The notes under the pieces: model-generated
Told to the model about the DNA's origin: nothing
Database searches by the model: none
What the model saw: only the letters and a program-made list of their open reading frames with translations
Shown: positions 15,341-23,897 of the stretch, in pieces
How positions within the stretch are numbered: the stretch's first letter is position 1
Layout: every line of letters starts with the position of its first letter
NCBI GenBank assembly: GCA_965232265.1
Contig: CBDDPH010000002.1
Coordinates: 2,480,001-2,544,000, forward strand
Reading direction: 5' to 3'
DNA: 64,000 nt
DNA from: VXRD01 sp965232265
GTDB lineage: Bacteria; Latescibacterota; UBA2968
Program-made: the position numbers and the translations under genes

Positions 15341-16987
15341 CTATTGCGTTTTGCGATATACTGTTTTACCGCCCACAATTGTTTCCTGTACGGCAATATC
15401 TTTTACAGTCAGCACATCTCCTGCATAAGGGTCTGATTCTAAGACCACAAAGTCCGCTATCTTGCCTACTTCAATGGATCCTTTTGTTTCTTCTTCAAAA
15501 TTTTGCCAGGCGGCGTCAATTGTGATTGCCCGAAATGCCAGTTCAAGATCGATCCGTTGTGCTTCGCCCAGGCACTGCCCGCTGCGCGAGAGGCGGTTCA
15601 CGGCGGACCAGACGGAAAAGAGCGATTTGGTCGGGGTTACTGGCGAGTCGTTGTGGATGGTAAAGCGAATCCCCCGATCAGACGCCGATTTCAATGGGCT
15701 GATGCGATGCGCGCGCTCTGGTCCTAAGAAAATCGCTTCGTGGCGGTCGCCCCAGTAATAGGTGTGCTGAACAAAGAAAGAAGGTGTCACGCCCAGTGTC
15801 TGCATTTTGTCGAGTTGATCTTCTCTCACGGTTTGACAGTGTTCAATGCGATGCCGCGTATCTGTGCGGGGCGTTTTTTGTTGCGCCTGTTGATATGCAG
15901 ATAAAATATCGTCGATTGCCGCGTCTCCATTGCCGTGTATCGCAATCTGTTTGCCCTCCCGATGGGCTTCATCCACCATCTCTATTAGAGCTTCTCGGCT
16001 TCGCATCGGATAGCCGCGATACTGGGCATTGCCCATAAATGGCTCGTGATAGGGTTTGCTCAGATAACCCGTATAGCCCTGGATGGATCCATCCTGAAAC
16101 ATTTTTACCGCGCCCAATCGCAAGCGGTGCGTTCCAAAACCCGTTTTTAGTCCACTCGTCTCCAAAATCGATTGCTGGCCCGGCTTGCTTTTCCCGGTCA
16201 TGCAGACCACGCGCAAGGGCAGCTTGCCGCTGTCGATGGCTGTTTGCAGTCGGGCTATGTCGCGGCGCGTGCAACCGGCGATTACGATTGAGGTGACGCC
16301 TTCGCGGACATATTCATTTACTGCGATCTCCAATCCCTCAAACCACTGGGCTTCGTTCAGTGGGGGGATCAGATTTCTCACGGGGCGCATTGCGGTTTCT
16401 TCCAGAACACCGTCCGGCTCACCCGTGATGAGGTCTTTGCGTATCACGCCGCCCGTTGGATTGGGCGTATCGGAATGGACGCCAGCGCGCTCCAAGGCGC
16501 ATGTGTTTGCCGATGCAAAATGGCCCGAGGTGTGGACAATGCAAATCGGGTGGGTCTGCGAAGCCCGATCCAGATCTGCTCGTGTCGGGTGCCGTTTCTC
16601 TTCCAGCAGGGTATCGTCGTAGCCTCTGCCCAATACCCACTGTCCCTCTGGTATTCCCTTGGCGCGTTCTGCTAATAACTGGACAATATCATCAATTTTT
16701 TCTACAGGTCCCATTGGCGGAGAATTGCAATTCACCGAAGAAACAGCCACGAGTCCCGCGCTCGGGAAGTGTCCATGGGTGTCGTAAAACCCGGGTAGCA
16801 TGGTTTTTTCCTTGAGGTCGGTGCGTTCGGTGTTGGGGCCAGCAAGTCCCATAATTTCACGGTCAGATCCCACAGCGCAAATAATCCCATTCAGCACGGC
16901 AACCGCAGTACCGCCGCGGTCGGCCATGGTGATCAGGTTGCTATTATAAAATATTCTGTCTGGCTGAAGGCTGTGAATGGCTTTCAT
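15341..16987 (-). CDS. YtcJ-like metal-dependent amidohydrolase
   Basis: A 548-residue amidohydrolase of the Amidohydro_3/YtcJ type. It opens with a beta-sandwich segment (DRIFYNSNLITM), then LPGFYDTHGHFPSAG supplying the HxH metal ligands, later IAIHGNGDAAIDDIL and HRIEHCQTV, and a C-terminal IEVGKIADFVVLESDPY. Such enzymes hydrolyse amide or related bonds in small molecules; substrate unknown. GAGGAGG precedes its ATG. It is the last gene of a three-gene minus-strand operon with a sialidase-like and a beta-helix protein, so its substrate may be derived from a polysaccharide or glycoconjugate. No signal peptide, so cytoplasmic. Confidence 0.9.
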   Translation of the reverse strand: MKAIHSLQPDRIFYNSNLITMADRGGTAVAVLNGIICAVGSDREIMGLAGPNTERTDLKEKTMLPGFYDTHGHFPSAGLVAVSSVNCNSPPMGPVEKIDDIVQLLAERAKGIPEGQWVLGRGYDDTLLEEKRHPTRADLDRASQTHPICIVHTSGHFASANTCALERAGVHSDTPNPTGGVIRKDLITGEPDGVLEETAMRPVRNLIPPLNEAQWFEGLEIAVNEYVREGVTSIVIAGCTRRDIARLQTAIDSGKLPLRVVCMTGKSKPGQQSILETSGLKTGFGTHRLRLGAVKMFQDGSIQGYTGYLSKPYHEPFMGNAQYRGYPMRSREALIEMVDEAHREGKQIAIHGNGDAAIDDILSAYQQAQQKTPRTDTRHRIEHCQTVREDQLDKMQTLGVTPSFFVQHTYYWGDRHEAIFLGPERAHRISPLKSASDRGIRFTIHNDSPVTPTKSLFSVWSAVNRLSRSGQCLGEAQRIDLELAFRAITIDAAWQNFEEETKGSIEVGKIADFVVLESDPYAGDVLTVKDIAVQETIVGGKTVYRKTQ

Positions 16988-17004
16988 TCTATCCTCCTCG
17001 AGTG

Positions 17005-18120
17005 CTACTCAACCTCATTTAAGGGCGGGTCGTCTATGGTTCGATCTCTGAAATTTTCAATGCGGTGAAATGTCACATAGTTCGCATCATGCGCGTTGTG
17101 CGCGCCGCCCAGGCCATCGTCATAGGCTGTGCGAGATGCCACGACTATATCGCTTTCTTCAAATTGCCAGTCAACGTATTGAAATGCGTGTTTCTCTGGA
17201 TCGGGATGGTGCAGGATCACGGATTCGATTCGCCAGGTTTGCAAATTTGCAGATGATGTCAAGACCAGTGTATTTCGGTATGCTGGCGGATTGGTTTGTT
17301 TGCATCCCAGCGACCAATAGCGCTGTGTTTGATTGTCAAATCTGATTGTGAATTTTACACCGCCACCCGGGAAATCGATCAGGTCTCTATCCCGGTCGTG
17401 GGTCAGTGTTTTGCCATCTTCTGAGATGTGCAACATAGCCGCTTTGTCGCTTCCGGCCTGTATCTCTTCGGGAGAGACATTTCGCAAATTTGAGCGCAAG
17501 ATGTTTACCAGTTTGTTATCTGGCGTGATTGCGATATTGCCTTCAATCCACTGTGAACTTGACCAGAGGTGTTGATACGCTTCGGTAGATCGCCAATTTT
17601 TAGCCTGGAGCAGGTCCGCATCTTCGGGTATAGATAGGACCAGTGCTTTCCACTTTTCTCGCGGACCATGTGCCAATTCATAAGCGCGCCAGAGATATCC
17701 ATTGTGAGCGACGACGGGCATTGGGGCACAGTGATAGCGATTCTCAGTAGAGATTTGTCCGGTGTGTTTGTCTTTTGGTACTGTCCATGTTTCACCCGCG
17801 TCCGTAGATCGCCGAATTACGGCATAGCCATATTCGCGGCTTGTGCCGAGCAGATAGAGGTCGCCTTTGTGCAAAAAAAGGTTGGACCACCACTGGCCTA
17901 CCTGTTCGGATATTTTGGTCCAGGTTTTGCCTTTGTCGTGCGAACGAAAGACAGCCATGCGGTCGTAATTTGTGCCCGGTCCAAAAAGATCATGGGATGC
18001 GATATAATCGCCGTTGGGCATGATGACGATGCTCGGGCTGCCCAGGTATTGTTTTGTGCTGGCGGGGCTGTGATCAATTATGACGCCAGGTACTTTTGAG
18101 TGGTCGGGTTTGAAAGACAA
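17005..18120 (-). CDS. Sialidase-like (BNR-repeat, six-bladed propeller) protein
   Basis: A 371-residue protein with Asp-box type repeats: FRSHDKGKTWTKI and RRSTDAGETWTVP, and SPSIVIMPNGDYIASHD near the start. Members of this superfamily include exo-alpha-sialidases and other glycoside hydrolases. The start is a TTG at 18120, ten bases after AAGGAG, which itself overlaps the stop of the upstream beta-helix gene; the frame continues further upstream but without a ribosome site. No signal peptide is seen, which is odd for an extracellular glycosidase. Catalytic residues cannot be assigned with confidence. Confidence 0.75.
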   Translation of the reverse strand: MSFKPDHSKVPGVIIDHSPASTKQYLGSPSIVIMPNGDYIASHDLFGPGTNYDRMAVFRSHDKGKTWTKISEQVGQWWSNLFLHKGDLYLLGTSREYGYAVIRRSTDAGETWTVPKDKHTGQISTENRYHCAPMPVVAHNGYLWRAYELAHGPREKWKALVLSIPEDADLLQAKNWRSTEAYQHLWSSSQWIEGNIAITPDNKLVNILRSNLRNVSPEEIQAGSDKAAMLHISEDGKTLTHDRDRDLIDFPGGGVKFTIRFDNQTQRYWSLGCKQTNPPAYRNTLVLTSSANLQTWRIESVILHHPDPEKHAFQYVDWQFEESDIVVASRTAYDDGLGGAHNAHDANYVTFHRIENFRDRTIDDPPLNEVE

Positions 18121-18130
18121 GTTGATCTCC

Positions 18131-19507
18131 TTAGTCGTCCATTCGGTTATGGTTGATTTGAACGTCAGCAATTTCGTCTATGTCTAATGCGCCTGCTGTG
18201 CCGTTTCCGATGCGGTTGGTGCTCAATAAATTGCCAGTGCCTGTGCCGTTCCAGCGAATCGTTGAAACGGTTTCTTTTTGTTTACGCCTTTCCAGTAGGG
18301 TACATCCGGTGATGCTGACGTCGTCGGAGTCGGTTACGTATATCGCGCTGGGATAGCCATCCAGTATCTGACAGCCGGTTACGGTGATCCGGGCGCAACG
18401 GATGATTTCCAACAGGCCCTGACGGTCGTCTTCTTCATCTTGAAGCCCTTTGAACTCCTGAAGTGTTGATCCGCTCATAATACTGTCTGTGCTGTTTATA
18501 AATTGAATGCCAGTGCAGCGCGAGGGACCATAATCGGGATTGTGGTCAAAGCTATTGCTGCCGATTACGATGTTTTGCGCGTGTTCTACCAGGAGGTTTC
18601 GGTTGAATCCGTTGTAGATCGCATTTCCCGTGATAGCGATTCCCCTGACTGCGATGAGGTGGATGTTGTTTTCCTGTGTGCCGATCAAATTGCCCGCGAT
18701 GGTGAACATGCCCACTTTGTTATTCGTTTGGGGAGCGTGGCCGATCATCAATATATTCGCGCCGCCAGGCGAAGATTTTGCTTGGATGGTGTTGCCCGAT
18801 ATGGTGCCTTCTCGGACTGAGGCGGATCCGTCGCTGGTGTCGATCCAGATGTCTGCGGATCGGTCCGCATTTTCGTCGTAGTTGTATTCGATGTCGTTGC
18901 CAGTGATTTGCAAGTTGCGGATTTGCGAGCCGATGATTTTGATGCCTCCGCGTTTGCAATAGCTTATGTGGGAACCGGTTACGATGATTTGATGTAGATC
19001 TACGTGATCGAGAAATATGCCTGTGCCGCGGTTGTCGTACAGGTGACAGTGAGAGATGAGCACATTTCGGGCGCGGTCGCATACATGGATGGCGTGGTTT
19101 AGCTTTCGCAAGAGTACGCCTTCAAAGGTCGCCTGCATGGTGCCTGTTAGCAAGACGCCATCTGCTTCGGGGTGTTTGCCTTCGATCTCCAGGTTCGATA
19201 TTGTGGGCATTCTTTCATGGGTCCAGACGTGCCGTTCAAAGGTTTTGGGGTCGGCGGAGCGCATGTGTGTGCCCGTGATGTGAAATGCGGGTCCTGCACC
19301 ACTCATAAGGATTTTTGCTGCGCCTCCCGATCCATCTATGCTCACCCGCCCGCTGTCGGCTAAGTTTACGTTGATGGAATGCGTGATGAGATAGTCGCCT
19401 TTTGGAAATTGTAGCGTTCCATCTCCTTTTGCCAGCGCGTCCTCAATCGCTTTGGTATCGTCTGAGATGCCATCTCCTCTGGCTCCAAATTCTCGCACAT
19501 TGCTCAT
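18131..19507 (-). CDS. Right-handed parallel beta-helix protein (pectate lyase-like superfamily)
   Basis: A 458-residue protein. The N-terminus VREFGARGDGISDDTKAI is the classic opening of the pectate-lyase-3/glycosyl hydrolase 28-like beta-helix family. About ten beta-helix coils follow, with recurring ITGN/ISGN/VTGC turns (ISGNTIQAKS, ITGNAIYNG, VTGCQILDG, ITGCTLLE). AAAGGG lies eight bases before its ATG. No secretion signal. First gene of the minus-strand operon; probably binds or cleaves polysaccharide, catalytic site not identified. Confidence 0.85.
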   Translation of the reverse strand: MSNVREFGARGDGISDDTKAIEDALAKGDGTLQFPKGDYLITHSINVNLADSGRVSIDGSGGAAKILMSGAGPAFHITGTHMRSADPKTFERHVWTHERMPTISNLEIEGKHPEADGVLLTGTMQATFEGVLLRKLNHAIHVCDRARNVLISHCHLYDNRGTGIFLDHVDLHQIIVTGSHISYCKRGGIKIIGSQIRNLQITGNDIEYNYDENADRSADIWIDTSDGSASVREGTISGNTIQAKSSPGGANILMIGHAPQTNNKVGMFTIAGNLIGTQENNIHLIAVRGIAITGNAIYNGFNRNLLVEHAQNIVIGSNSFDHNPDYGPSRCTGIQFINSTDSIMSGSTLQEFKGLQDEEDDRQGLLEIIRCARITVTGCQILDGYPSAIYVTDSDDVSITGCTLLERRKQKETVSTIRWNGTGTGNLLSTNRIGNGTAGALDIDEIADVQINHNRMDD

Positions 19508-19587
19508 GGTTTACGCCCTTTCTGGTGTTTGGCGATTTGCTGTATCAATGCCAATTAAGTGTTGAAAGCAACGCCTCCCATCCTGGA

Positions 19588-19665
19588 CGCCTGCTTAAAG
19601 CATGCAGGCGTGACGGTAGGAATAGCCCCCGTCATTGCGGCATGGTGTAAGCCGCAATCCAGAAA
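19588..19665. repeat. REP-like palindromes in the 19508-19858 gap
   Basis: CGCCTGCTTAAAGCATGCAGGCG forms one hairpin and ATTGCGGC (19634-19641) pairs with GCCGCAAT (19651-19658) in a second. The second matches 59244-59277 in reverse orientation. The rest of the 351-base gap between the divergent genes shows nothing I can identify. Confidence 0.75.
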
Positions 19666-19858
19666 GGCTTTGCTTGTTATTGAGCCATGTTTTCTACTCT
19701 TTATTCGCATTGTATCAGGCATTATGTATAGAGAATTGTGCTCTGTCAAGCAGGGCCGTTTCGCAGGACTGGGCGTTTTTCAGTTGCTTCTGGCGAGTCC
19801 CGGTGATAGTTTGGCAGTCAATTACACAAGCTGTTCAACTTTTCGAGGAGGTCACACT

Positions 19859-20680
19859 GTGCATCCTCTCACTTCGTTTGAAGACTCGCACCACGAACAA
19901 TTTATGGCTGAGGGATATCTGCGCCTGGGGCATCTCCTGTCGCCTGGGGAACTGGCCGCTTTGCAACAGCGTATTGACGATATTATGCTGGGGCGGGTTC
20001 GCTACGAGAATATGCGTTTTCAACTCAATCCCAAAACGCCGGATGTCAGAATGGATCGCACGCTGGGTAATCAGGCGCGGACGCTCCATTATCGGCGTAT
20101 CGATGATCTGGAACAGGATCCGCTCTTTCTCACCTATATGCAGCATCCCCTTATCCGTCAGATTACCCGTCGCTATATCGGCGAAAATGTTTCGGTTTTT
20201 CGCTCTATGTTTATGAACAAACCCGCTGAGAGTGGCACGATTTTACCCTGGCATCAGGATATCGGCGTGGGGTGGGGGATTGATACCAATCCAATTATCA
20301 CGGTGTGGACGGGGCTGGACGATGCGACTGTTGATAGCGGCTGTATGCAGATTGTGCCGGGGAGCAATAATCTGGGTATTCTCAATGAGCGGCACTATAC
20401 TTCTGAAGAGGATCAAGCGAAGTACGCCAGGCCCGAGGATGTGATCGATCTGGAGACCGAGGCTGGAGAGGCGGTTTTGCTGCACAATTTTTTGCTCCAC
20501 CGTTCGGCTCTCAATTCGACTCCGTCACCCCGGCGAGCTTTTAGCGCGACTTATATGGATGCGCGAACGCGTTCTTTGAAGACGGGTCAGACTTTTCCGC
20601 GTCTCTTTGGAGAAGGCGCACTCAATCCCACGACTGTGTCGGGAAAAGCATCCGATCAGGTGCAGGTTTTCCATGGTTGA
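19859..20680 (+). CDS. Phytanoyl-CoA dioxygenase (PhyH) family protein
   Basis: A 273-residue Fe(II)/2-oxoglutarate oxygenase-like protein. Iron ligands: LPWHQDIG (His132, Asp134) and the distal His in NFLLHRS (His214), followed by an arginine for 2-oxoglutarate (PRRAF). Start is GTG 19859, six bases after GAGGAGGT; the frame runs on upstream through the REP region but without a ribosome site. First of five PhyH genes in the window. Substrate unknown. Confidence 0.9.
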   Translation: MHPLTSFEDSHHEQFMAEGYLRLGHLLSPGELAALQQRIDDIMLGRVRYENMRFQLNPKTPDVRMDRTLGNQARTLHYRRIDDLEQDPLFLTYMQHPLIRQITRRYIGENVSVFRSMFMNKPAESGTILPWHQDIGVGWGIDTNPIITVWTGLDDATVDSGCMQIVPGSNNLGILNERHYTSEEDQAKYARPEDVIDLETEAGEAVLLHNFLLHRSALNSTPSPRRAFSATYMDARTRSLKTGQTFPRLFGEGALNPTTVSGKASDQVQVFHG

Positions 20681-20810
20681 GGGCGTTGCTAATGACTCAA
20701 AAAAGCCGACGTTTAAGGATATAGAAAAATGGTTATGGTCTATCTGAGACACGTTGGTTATATTTCAGGCACATAGTACACGATAAAACATAATAAAAGG
20801 AGCGTTTATT

Positions 20811-21035
20811 ATGCAATCGATTCCTGTGAAATATGAAAAAGGTGTCTTCATACCGCTTGAAACACTTCAGGAAATTGACGAAGGTGTGATAGGAGAAGTT
20901 TATATTAAAGAAGCGGACGAAGTGGAGGCAATTAAATCATTTCCTTTTTTTGGCCTTTGGAAAGACCGAGAAGACATTTCTGATGGCCTCTCGTATGTTC
21001 GCAACCTACGCGATCAGCAAAGGTATGGGAAATGA
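20811..21035 (+). CDS. DUF104 (AF2212-like) antitoxin
   Basis: A 74-residue protein beginning MQSIPVKYEKGVFIPLE, the beta-strand pattern of DUF104 antitoxins (KVYENGVFKPLE type). AAAAGGAG precedes the ATG. Its stop overlaps the start of a truncated PIN-domain toxin by four bases (ATGA), the usual coupling of a VapBC-like pair. Confidence 0.75.
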   Translation: MQSIPVKYEKGVFIPLETLQEIDEGVIGEVYIKEADEVEAIKSFPFFGLWKDREDISDGLSYVRNLRDQQRYGK

Positions 21036-21166
21036 GTGCGTTTTTGGTTGATACAGATGTCCTGATTGATGTTTCCAAAGGGAATATCAATGCCGTTAAT
21101 TTTCTCGCCGGTATTATGGGGACTATTTTTATCAGTCGAATTTCTGCGGAAGATGTTTTGATCTGA
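21032..21166 (+). pseudogene. Truncated PIN-domain (VapC-like) toxin
   Basis: Only 44 codons: MSAFLVDTDVLIDVSKGN... with the first catalytic Asp (DTDVLID) and up to the second acidic position (ISRISAEDVLI), then a TGA. A full VapC is about 130 residues, so the last two thirds including the remaining acidic residues are gone. The antitoxin before it is intact. Confidence 0.75.
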
Positions 21167-21193
21167 TTAACAATATCAATAGCTCAAATCACA

Positions 21194-21231
21194 AAAGGCC
21201 GACGATTGTACGTTGGCCTTTGTTATTTTTT
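21194..21231. terminator. Bidirectional terminator between the antitoxin/toxin pair and the aminotransferase
   Basis: AAAGGCCGACG / CGTTGGCCTTT (one G-T pair) around ATTGTA, followed by TGTTATTTTTT; the A-rich left side serves the converging minus-strand aminotransferase gene. Confidence 0.85.
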
Positions 21232-21239
21232 ATGTGGCT

Positions 21240-22142
21240 CTAAGGTATGGATTCGCCGTGTTCGGCAGTGTGTTGGGCGTATTGTTCGCGCAGGCGATTG
21301 GTGATGGGGCCGGGTTTGCCGCTGCCGATGGTGCGGCCATCTACTTCGAGGATGGGCGAGAGTTCGCCCATGGTGCCTGTGGTGAAGCTTTCATCGGCTG
21401 TATAGACTTCGGTAAGCGATAGGTTGCGTTCGGTCACTGCGATGCCCAGGTCGTGCGCGAGATCGATTACGACACCTCTTGTGATGCCGGGCAAGCAAGA
21501 ATCCGCGTGGGGCGTGATGAGCGCCCCTTTTTTTATGATGAAGATATTGGTGGCATTGGTTTCGGAAACGTAGCCGAAGATGTCGAGCATGATCGCGTCG
21601 TCAACGCCTGCGACATTGGCTTCGATTTTGGCGAGGATGTTGTTGATCAGATTGTTGTGATGGATTTTTGAGTCGATGCACATGGGGGGATTGCGGCGAA
21701 CAGAGGCGGTGATCAGGCGGATGCCGTCAGAGGAATAAACAGGGGGTTTCCATTCTGGGAGTACAATGAGGCAGGAGCCGTATTGATTAAAGTGCGGACT
21801 CATGCCGGATGAGGTTTTTTTTCCGCGGGTGAGCGTGAGTCGAATATGCACTTCATCGCGCATGTTGTTGGCTTTGAGGGTTTCAAAGATGGCGGTTTTG
21901 ATCGCTGCACGAGAGGGGATATCCGCAAAGGCCATGGCTTTGGCAGAGTCGAAGAGGCGGTCGAGGTGTGCATCGAGTTGGAAGATTTTGCCATTGTACA
22001 CGCGCAGGCCCTCCCATACGGCGTCGCCGCCCTGTACCGAGCTGTCAAAGACCGATATTTTGGCGTCTTCGCGCGGGAGCAGTTCGCCGCCGACATAGAT
22101 GAGGATGTTTTCGTTTCGCGGGTCGGGTAATTGGATAGACAC
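21240..22142 (-). CDS. ilvE: Branched-chain-amino-acid aminotransferase-like, class IV PLP enzyme
   Basis: A 300-residue fold-type IV aminotransferase. Family marks: ISVFDSSVQGGDAVWEGLRVYNG near the N-terminus, PLP lysine in DSKIHHNNLINNILAK, GYVSETNATNIFIIKKG and the C-terminal PGITRGVVIDL and TGTMGELSPILEVDGR. It should move the amino group between glutamate and a branched-chain or related 2-oxo acid; D-amino-acid aminotransferases share the fold. It lies 11 bases after a sulfotransferase-like gene, apparently one operon. Confidence 0.85.
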   Translation of the reverse strand: MSIQLPDPRNENILIYVGGELLPREDAKISVFDSSVQGGDAVWEGLRVYNGKIFQLDAHLDRLFDSAKAMAFADIPSRAAIKTAIFETLKANNMRDEVHIRLTLTRGKKTSSGMSPHFNQYGSCLIVLPEWKPPVYSSDGIRLITASVRRNPPMCIDSKIHHNNLINNILAKIEANVAGVDDAIMLDIFGYVSETNATNIFIIKKGALITPHADSCLPGITRGVVIDLAHDLGIAVTERNLSLTEVYTADESFTTGTMGELSPILEVDGRTIGSGKPGPITNRLREQYAQHTAEHGESIP

Positions 22143-22153
22143 GGGTTCTCCGT

Positions 22154-22885
22154 TTATTCAGCTTGGATGGCATGGGCATAAAGCTGGTCGTAATAGGGTT
22201 GGCATTCTTCGAGGAGCGGGCGCAAGCGATCGGGAAAGGGTTCGGTTTTGGGTCGATAGGGTTGATAGCCGGTGGATTTGTGGACGCTGTGATACCAGTG
22301 TTTCGCCCATATCCCGTCTTCGGGGCGAGGTCCGGCTTTCCAGGTGAGCATTGCGGGGTCAAAAGGTATGTTGAGGGCGTCGCAGAGTTTTGTGAGGACA
22401 AGGCGTGGATTTTTGAGGAGTTCTCGAGAATCGAGCACGGGAAATTTTTGACCTATGGCGTGAAATTCATGTAAAAGCTGGGCTTGCGTTTTGTAGCCCG
22501 TGTCGCGCAGGGTGGGGATTTTGAGCTGGTTGGCGAGCGAGGGGAGCATGTCAATGGGCGCGCGCGTGAGCAGGACATTGTGGGTGTGTACAAAGAAGTC
22601 GCGGCTGATTTCGACGAGGTGATGAGCCATCTGTTTCATGAAGAGCACGGGGCGTTCACAGGGACCGAGGATGATATCGCGAATGACGTTTTCGCCATTG
22701 CATTCCATGGCGGACATGACTTCGTTTGCGCCCGGGTGTACGGCAGCAGATACGCGTAAATAATGGCCGTAGAGGGGTTCGTCAATCACACGGGTGTCTG
22801 ACCGCTGTGCGAATGAGTACATGAGGGCGGTTGAGATATTGCGGGGACCGCTCCACATGTTTAGACGCAGAATATTGGCAGGCAT
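22154..22885 (-). CDS. Sulfotransferase-like P-loop protein
   Basis: A 243-residue protein starting MPANILRLNMWSGPRNISTAL; the WSGPRNISTALMYSFAQR segment is a modified PAPS-binding P-loop, followed by DEPLYGHYL and a later VLLTRAPIDML segment similar to the 3'-phosphate loop of sulfotransferases. ATG 22885 gives the natural N-terminus; no good ribosome site is visible and an upstream TTG at 22969 is in frame. Linked genes of this kind next to class IV aminotransferases are common, but the joint function is unknown to me. Confidence 0.7.
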   Translation of the reverse strand: MPANILRLNMWSGPRNISTALMYSFAQRSDTRVIDEPLYGHYLRVSAAVHPGANEVMSAMECNGENVIRDIILGPCERPVLFMKQMAHHLVEISRDFFVHTHNVLLTRAPIDMLPSLANQLKIPTLRDTGYKTQAQLLHEFHAIGQKFPVLDSRELLKNPRLVLTKLCDALNIPFDPAMLTWKAGPRPEDGIWAKHWYHSVHKSTGYQPYRPKTEPFPDRLRPLLEECQPYYDQLYAHAIQAE

Positions 22886-23062
22886 ATCACATTCGGAAGA
22901 CGGGTTTAAAATTGGGATCGGTGATGCGTCCAAAGCACGTATGGTAGGGGTTTGGAATTGGGAAGTCAAGGCAGAGTTATCGCGTTTGACTTAGCGTGGA
23001 TGGCGTTATATTCTAAAGGTGATATATCAAAACAGATTGCTCTTGTGAGAAAGGATTCAGAT

Positions 23063-23881
23063 ATGGGTTTGACAGAAGAGGAGAGATTTAGATTTGATTT
23101 GACGGGGTTTATGGTTCGACCGGCGATTTTATCGAAAGGTGAAGTGGCGGCGATTGTAGATCAGATTGATCGGATTAAGCACAATCCCGAATCTTTACCT
23201 CCCGAACATCGCGCCGTTCCCGGTGGACCGGCGAGTGTGTTGATCGATCATCCGCAGGTGATCGATGTTTTGCACGAGATTATCGGGCCTGAGATTCGGC
23301 TGGAGGCAGCCGGGTGTGTTTGGAGAAAGAAGGGCCAATCACATGGCGAATTGCACGGAGGGGGACCGAGACAGATCGATCCCATTTTTGGGTATCGGGT
23401 TCAGGGTGGGCGCATCCATGCGGGGATGGTTCGGGTGATTTTTGAACTGTCGGGGGTGAACAAAGGGGATGGCGGCACCCATTTTATTGTGGGGAGTCAT
23501 AAGGCCAATTTTCCAATGCACGAGGCGCATTTGTCGTTGAAGGAGGGGGAGCGCAGCCCATTTTTGATGACGTATGAGTGCCCGCCGGGTAGTGCATTAT
23601 TTTTTACAGAAAATGTGTGTCACGCAGGTCCTGTGTGGCAGCGCGATACGCCCAGGGTGACGATTTTGCACGCGTATTCGCATTTGGCGACGCACTGGCA
23701 CCGGTTGAATATTCCGCCAGTGGTGCTGGAAAATTTGCCCCGTGAAAAACAGGCTTATTTCAGGCAGCCGTGGATTGCGGATTTTAAAACTCGACCGGCG
23801 ACACACAATACGATGGCGCGATTTATTGAGGGAGATGATCCGGTGGTGGATACAACCCATCGGTTGGAAGTGGGGATTTGA
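23063..23881 (+). CDS. Phytanoyl-CoA dioxygenase (PhyH) family protein
   Basis: A 272-residue PhyH protein: DLTGFMVRPAILSKGE at the start, LPGG-type VPGGPASVLIDHP, and iron-ligand candidates in the HGELHGGG region and NVCHAGPVW. A GAAAGGA site lies eight bases before ATG 23063. It resembles the PhyH gene at 35519 closely in layout (both have the GGPASVLIDHP block). A sulfatase gene follows after 16 bases, suggesting a joint pathway. Confidence 0.88.
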   Translation: MGLTEEERFRFDLTGFMVRPAILSKGEVAAIVDQIDRIKHNPESLPPEHRAVPGGPASVLIDHPQVIDVLHEIIGPEIRLEAAGCVWRKKGQSHGELHGGGPRQIDPIFGYRVQGGRIHAGMVRVIFELSGVNKGDGGTHFIVGSHKANFPMHEAHLSLKEGERSPFLMTYECPPGSALFFTENVCHAGPVWQRDTPRVTILHAYSHLATHWHRLNIPPVVLENLPREKQAYFRQPWIADFKTRPATHNTMARFIEGDDPVVDTTHRLEVGI

Positions 23882-23897
23882 ACCAATAGGAGGAGAT

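Noticed and set aside
23063..23881. PhyH proteins as ectoine hydroxylases
   Set aside because: Family membership is clear, but no ectoine synthesis genes are near, so a specific substrate cannot be claimed.
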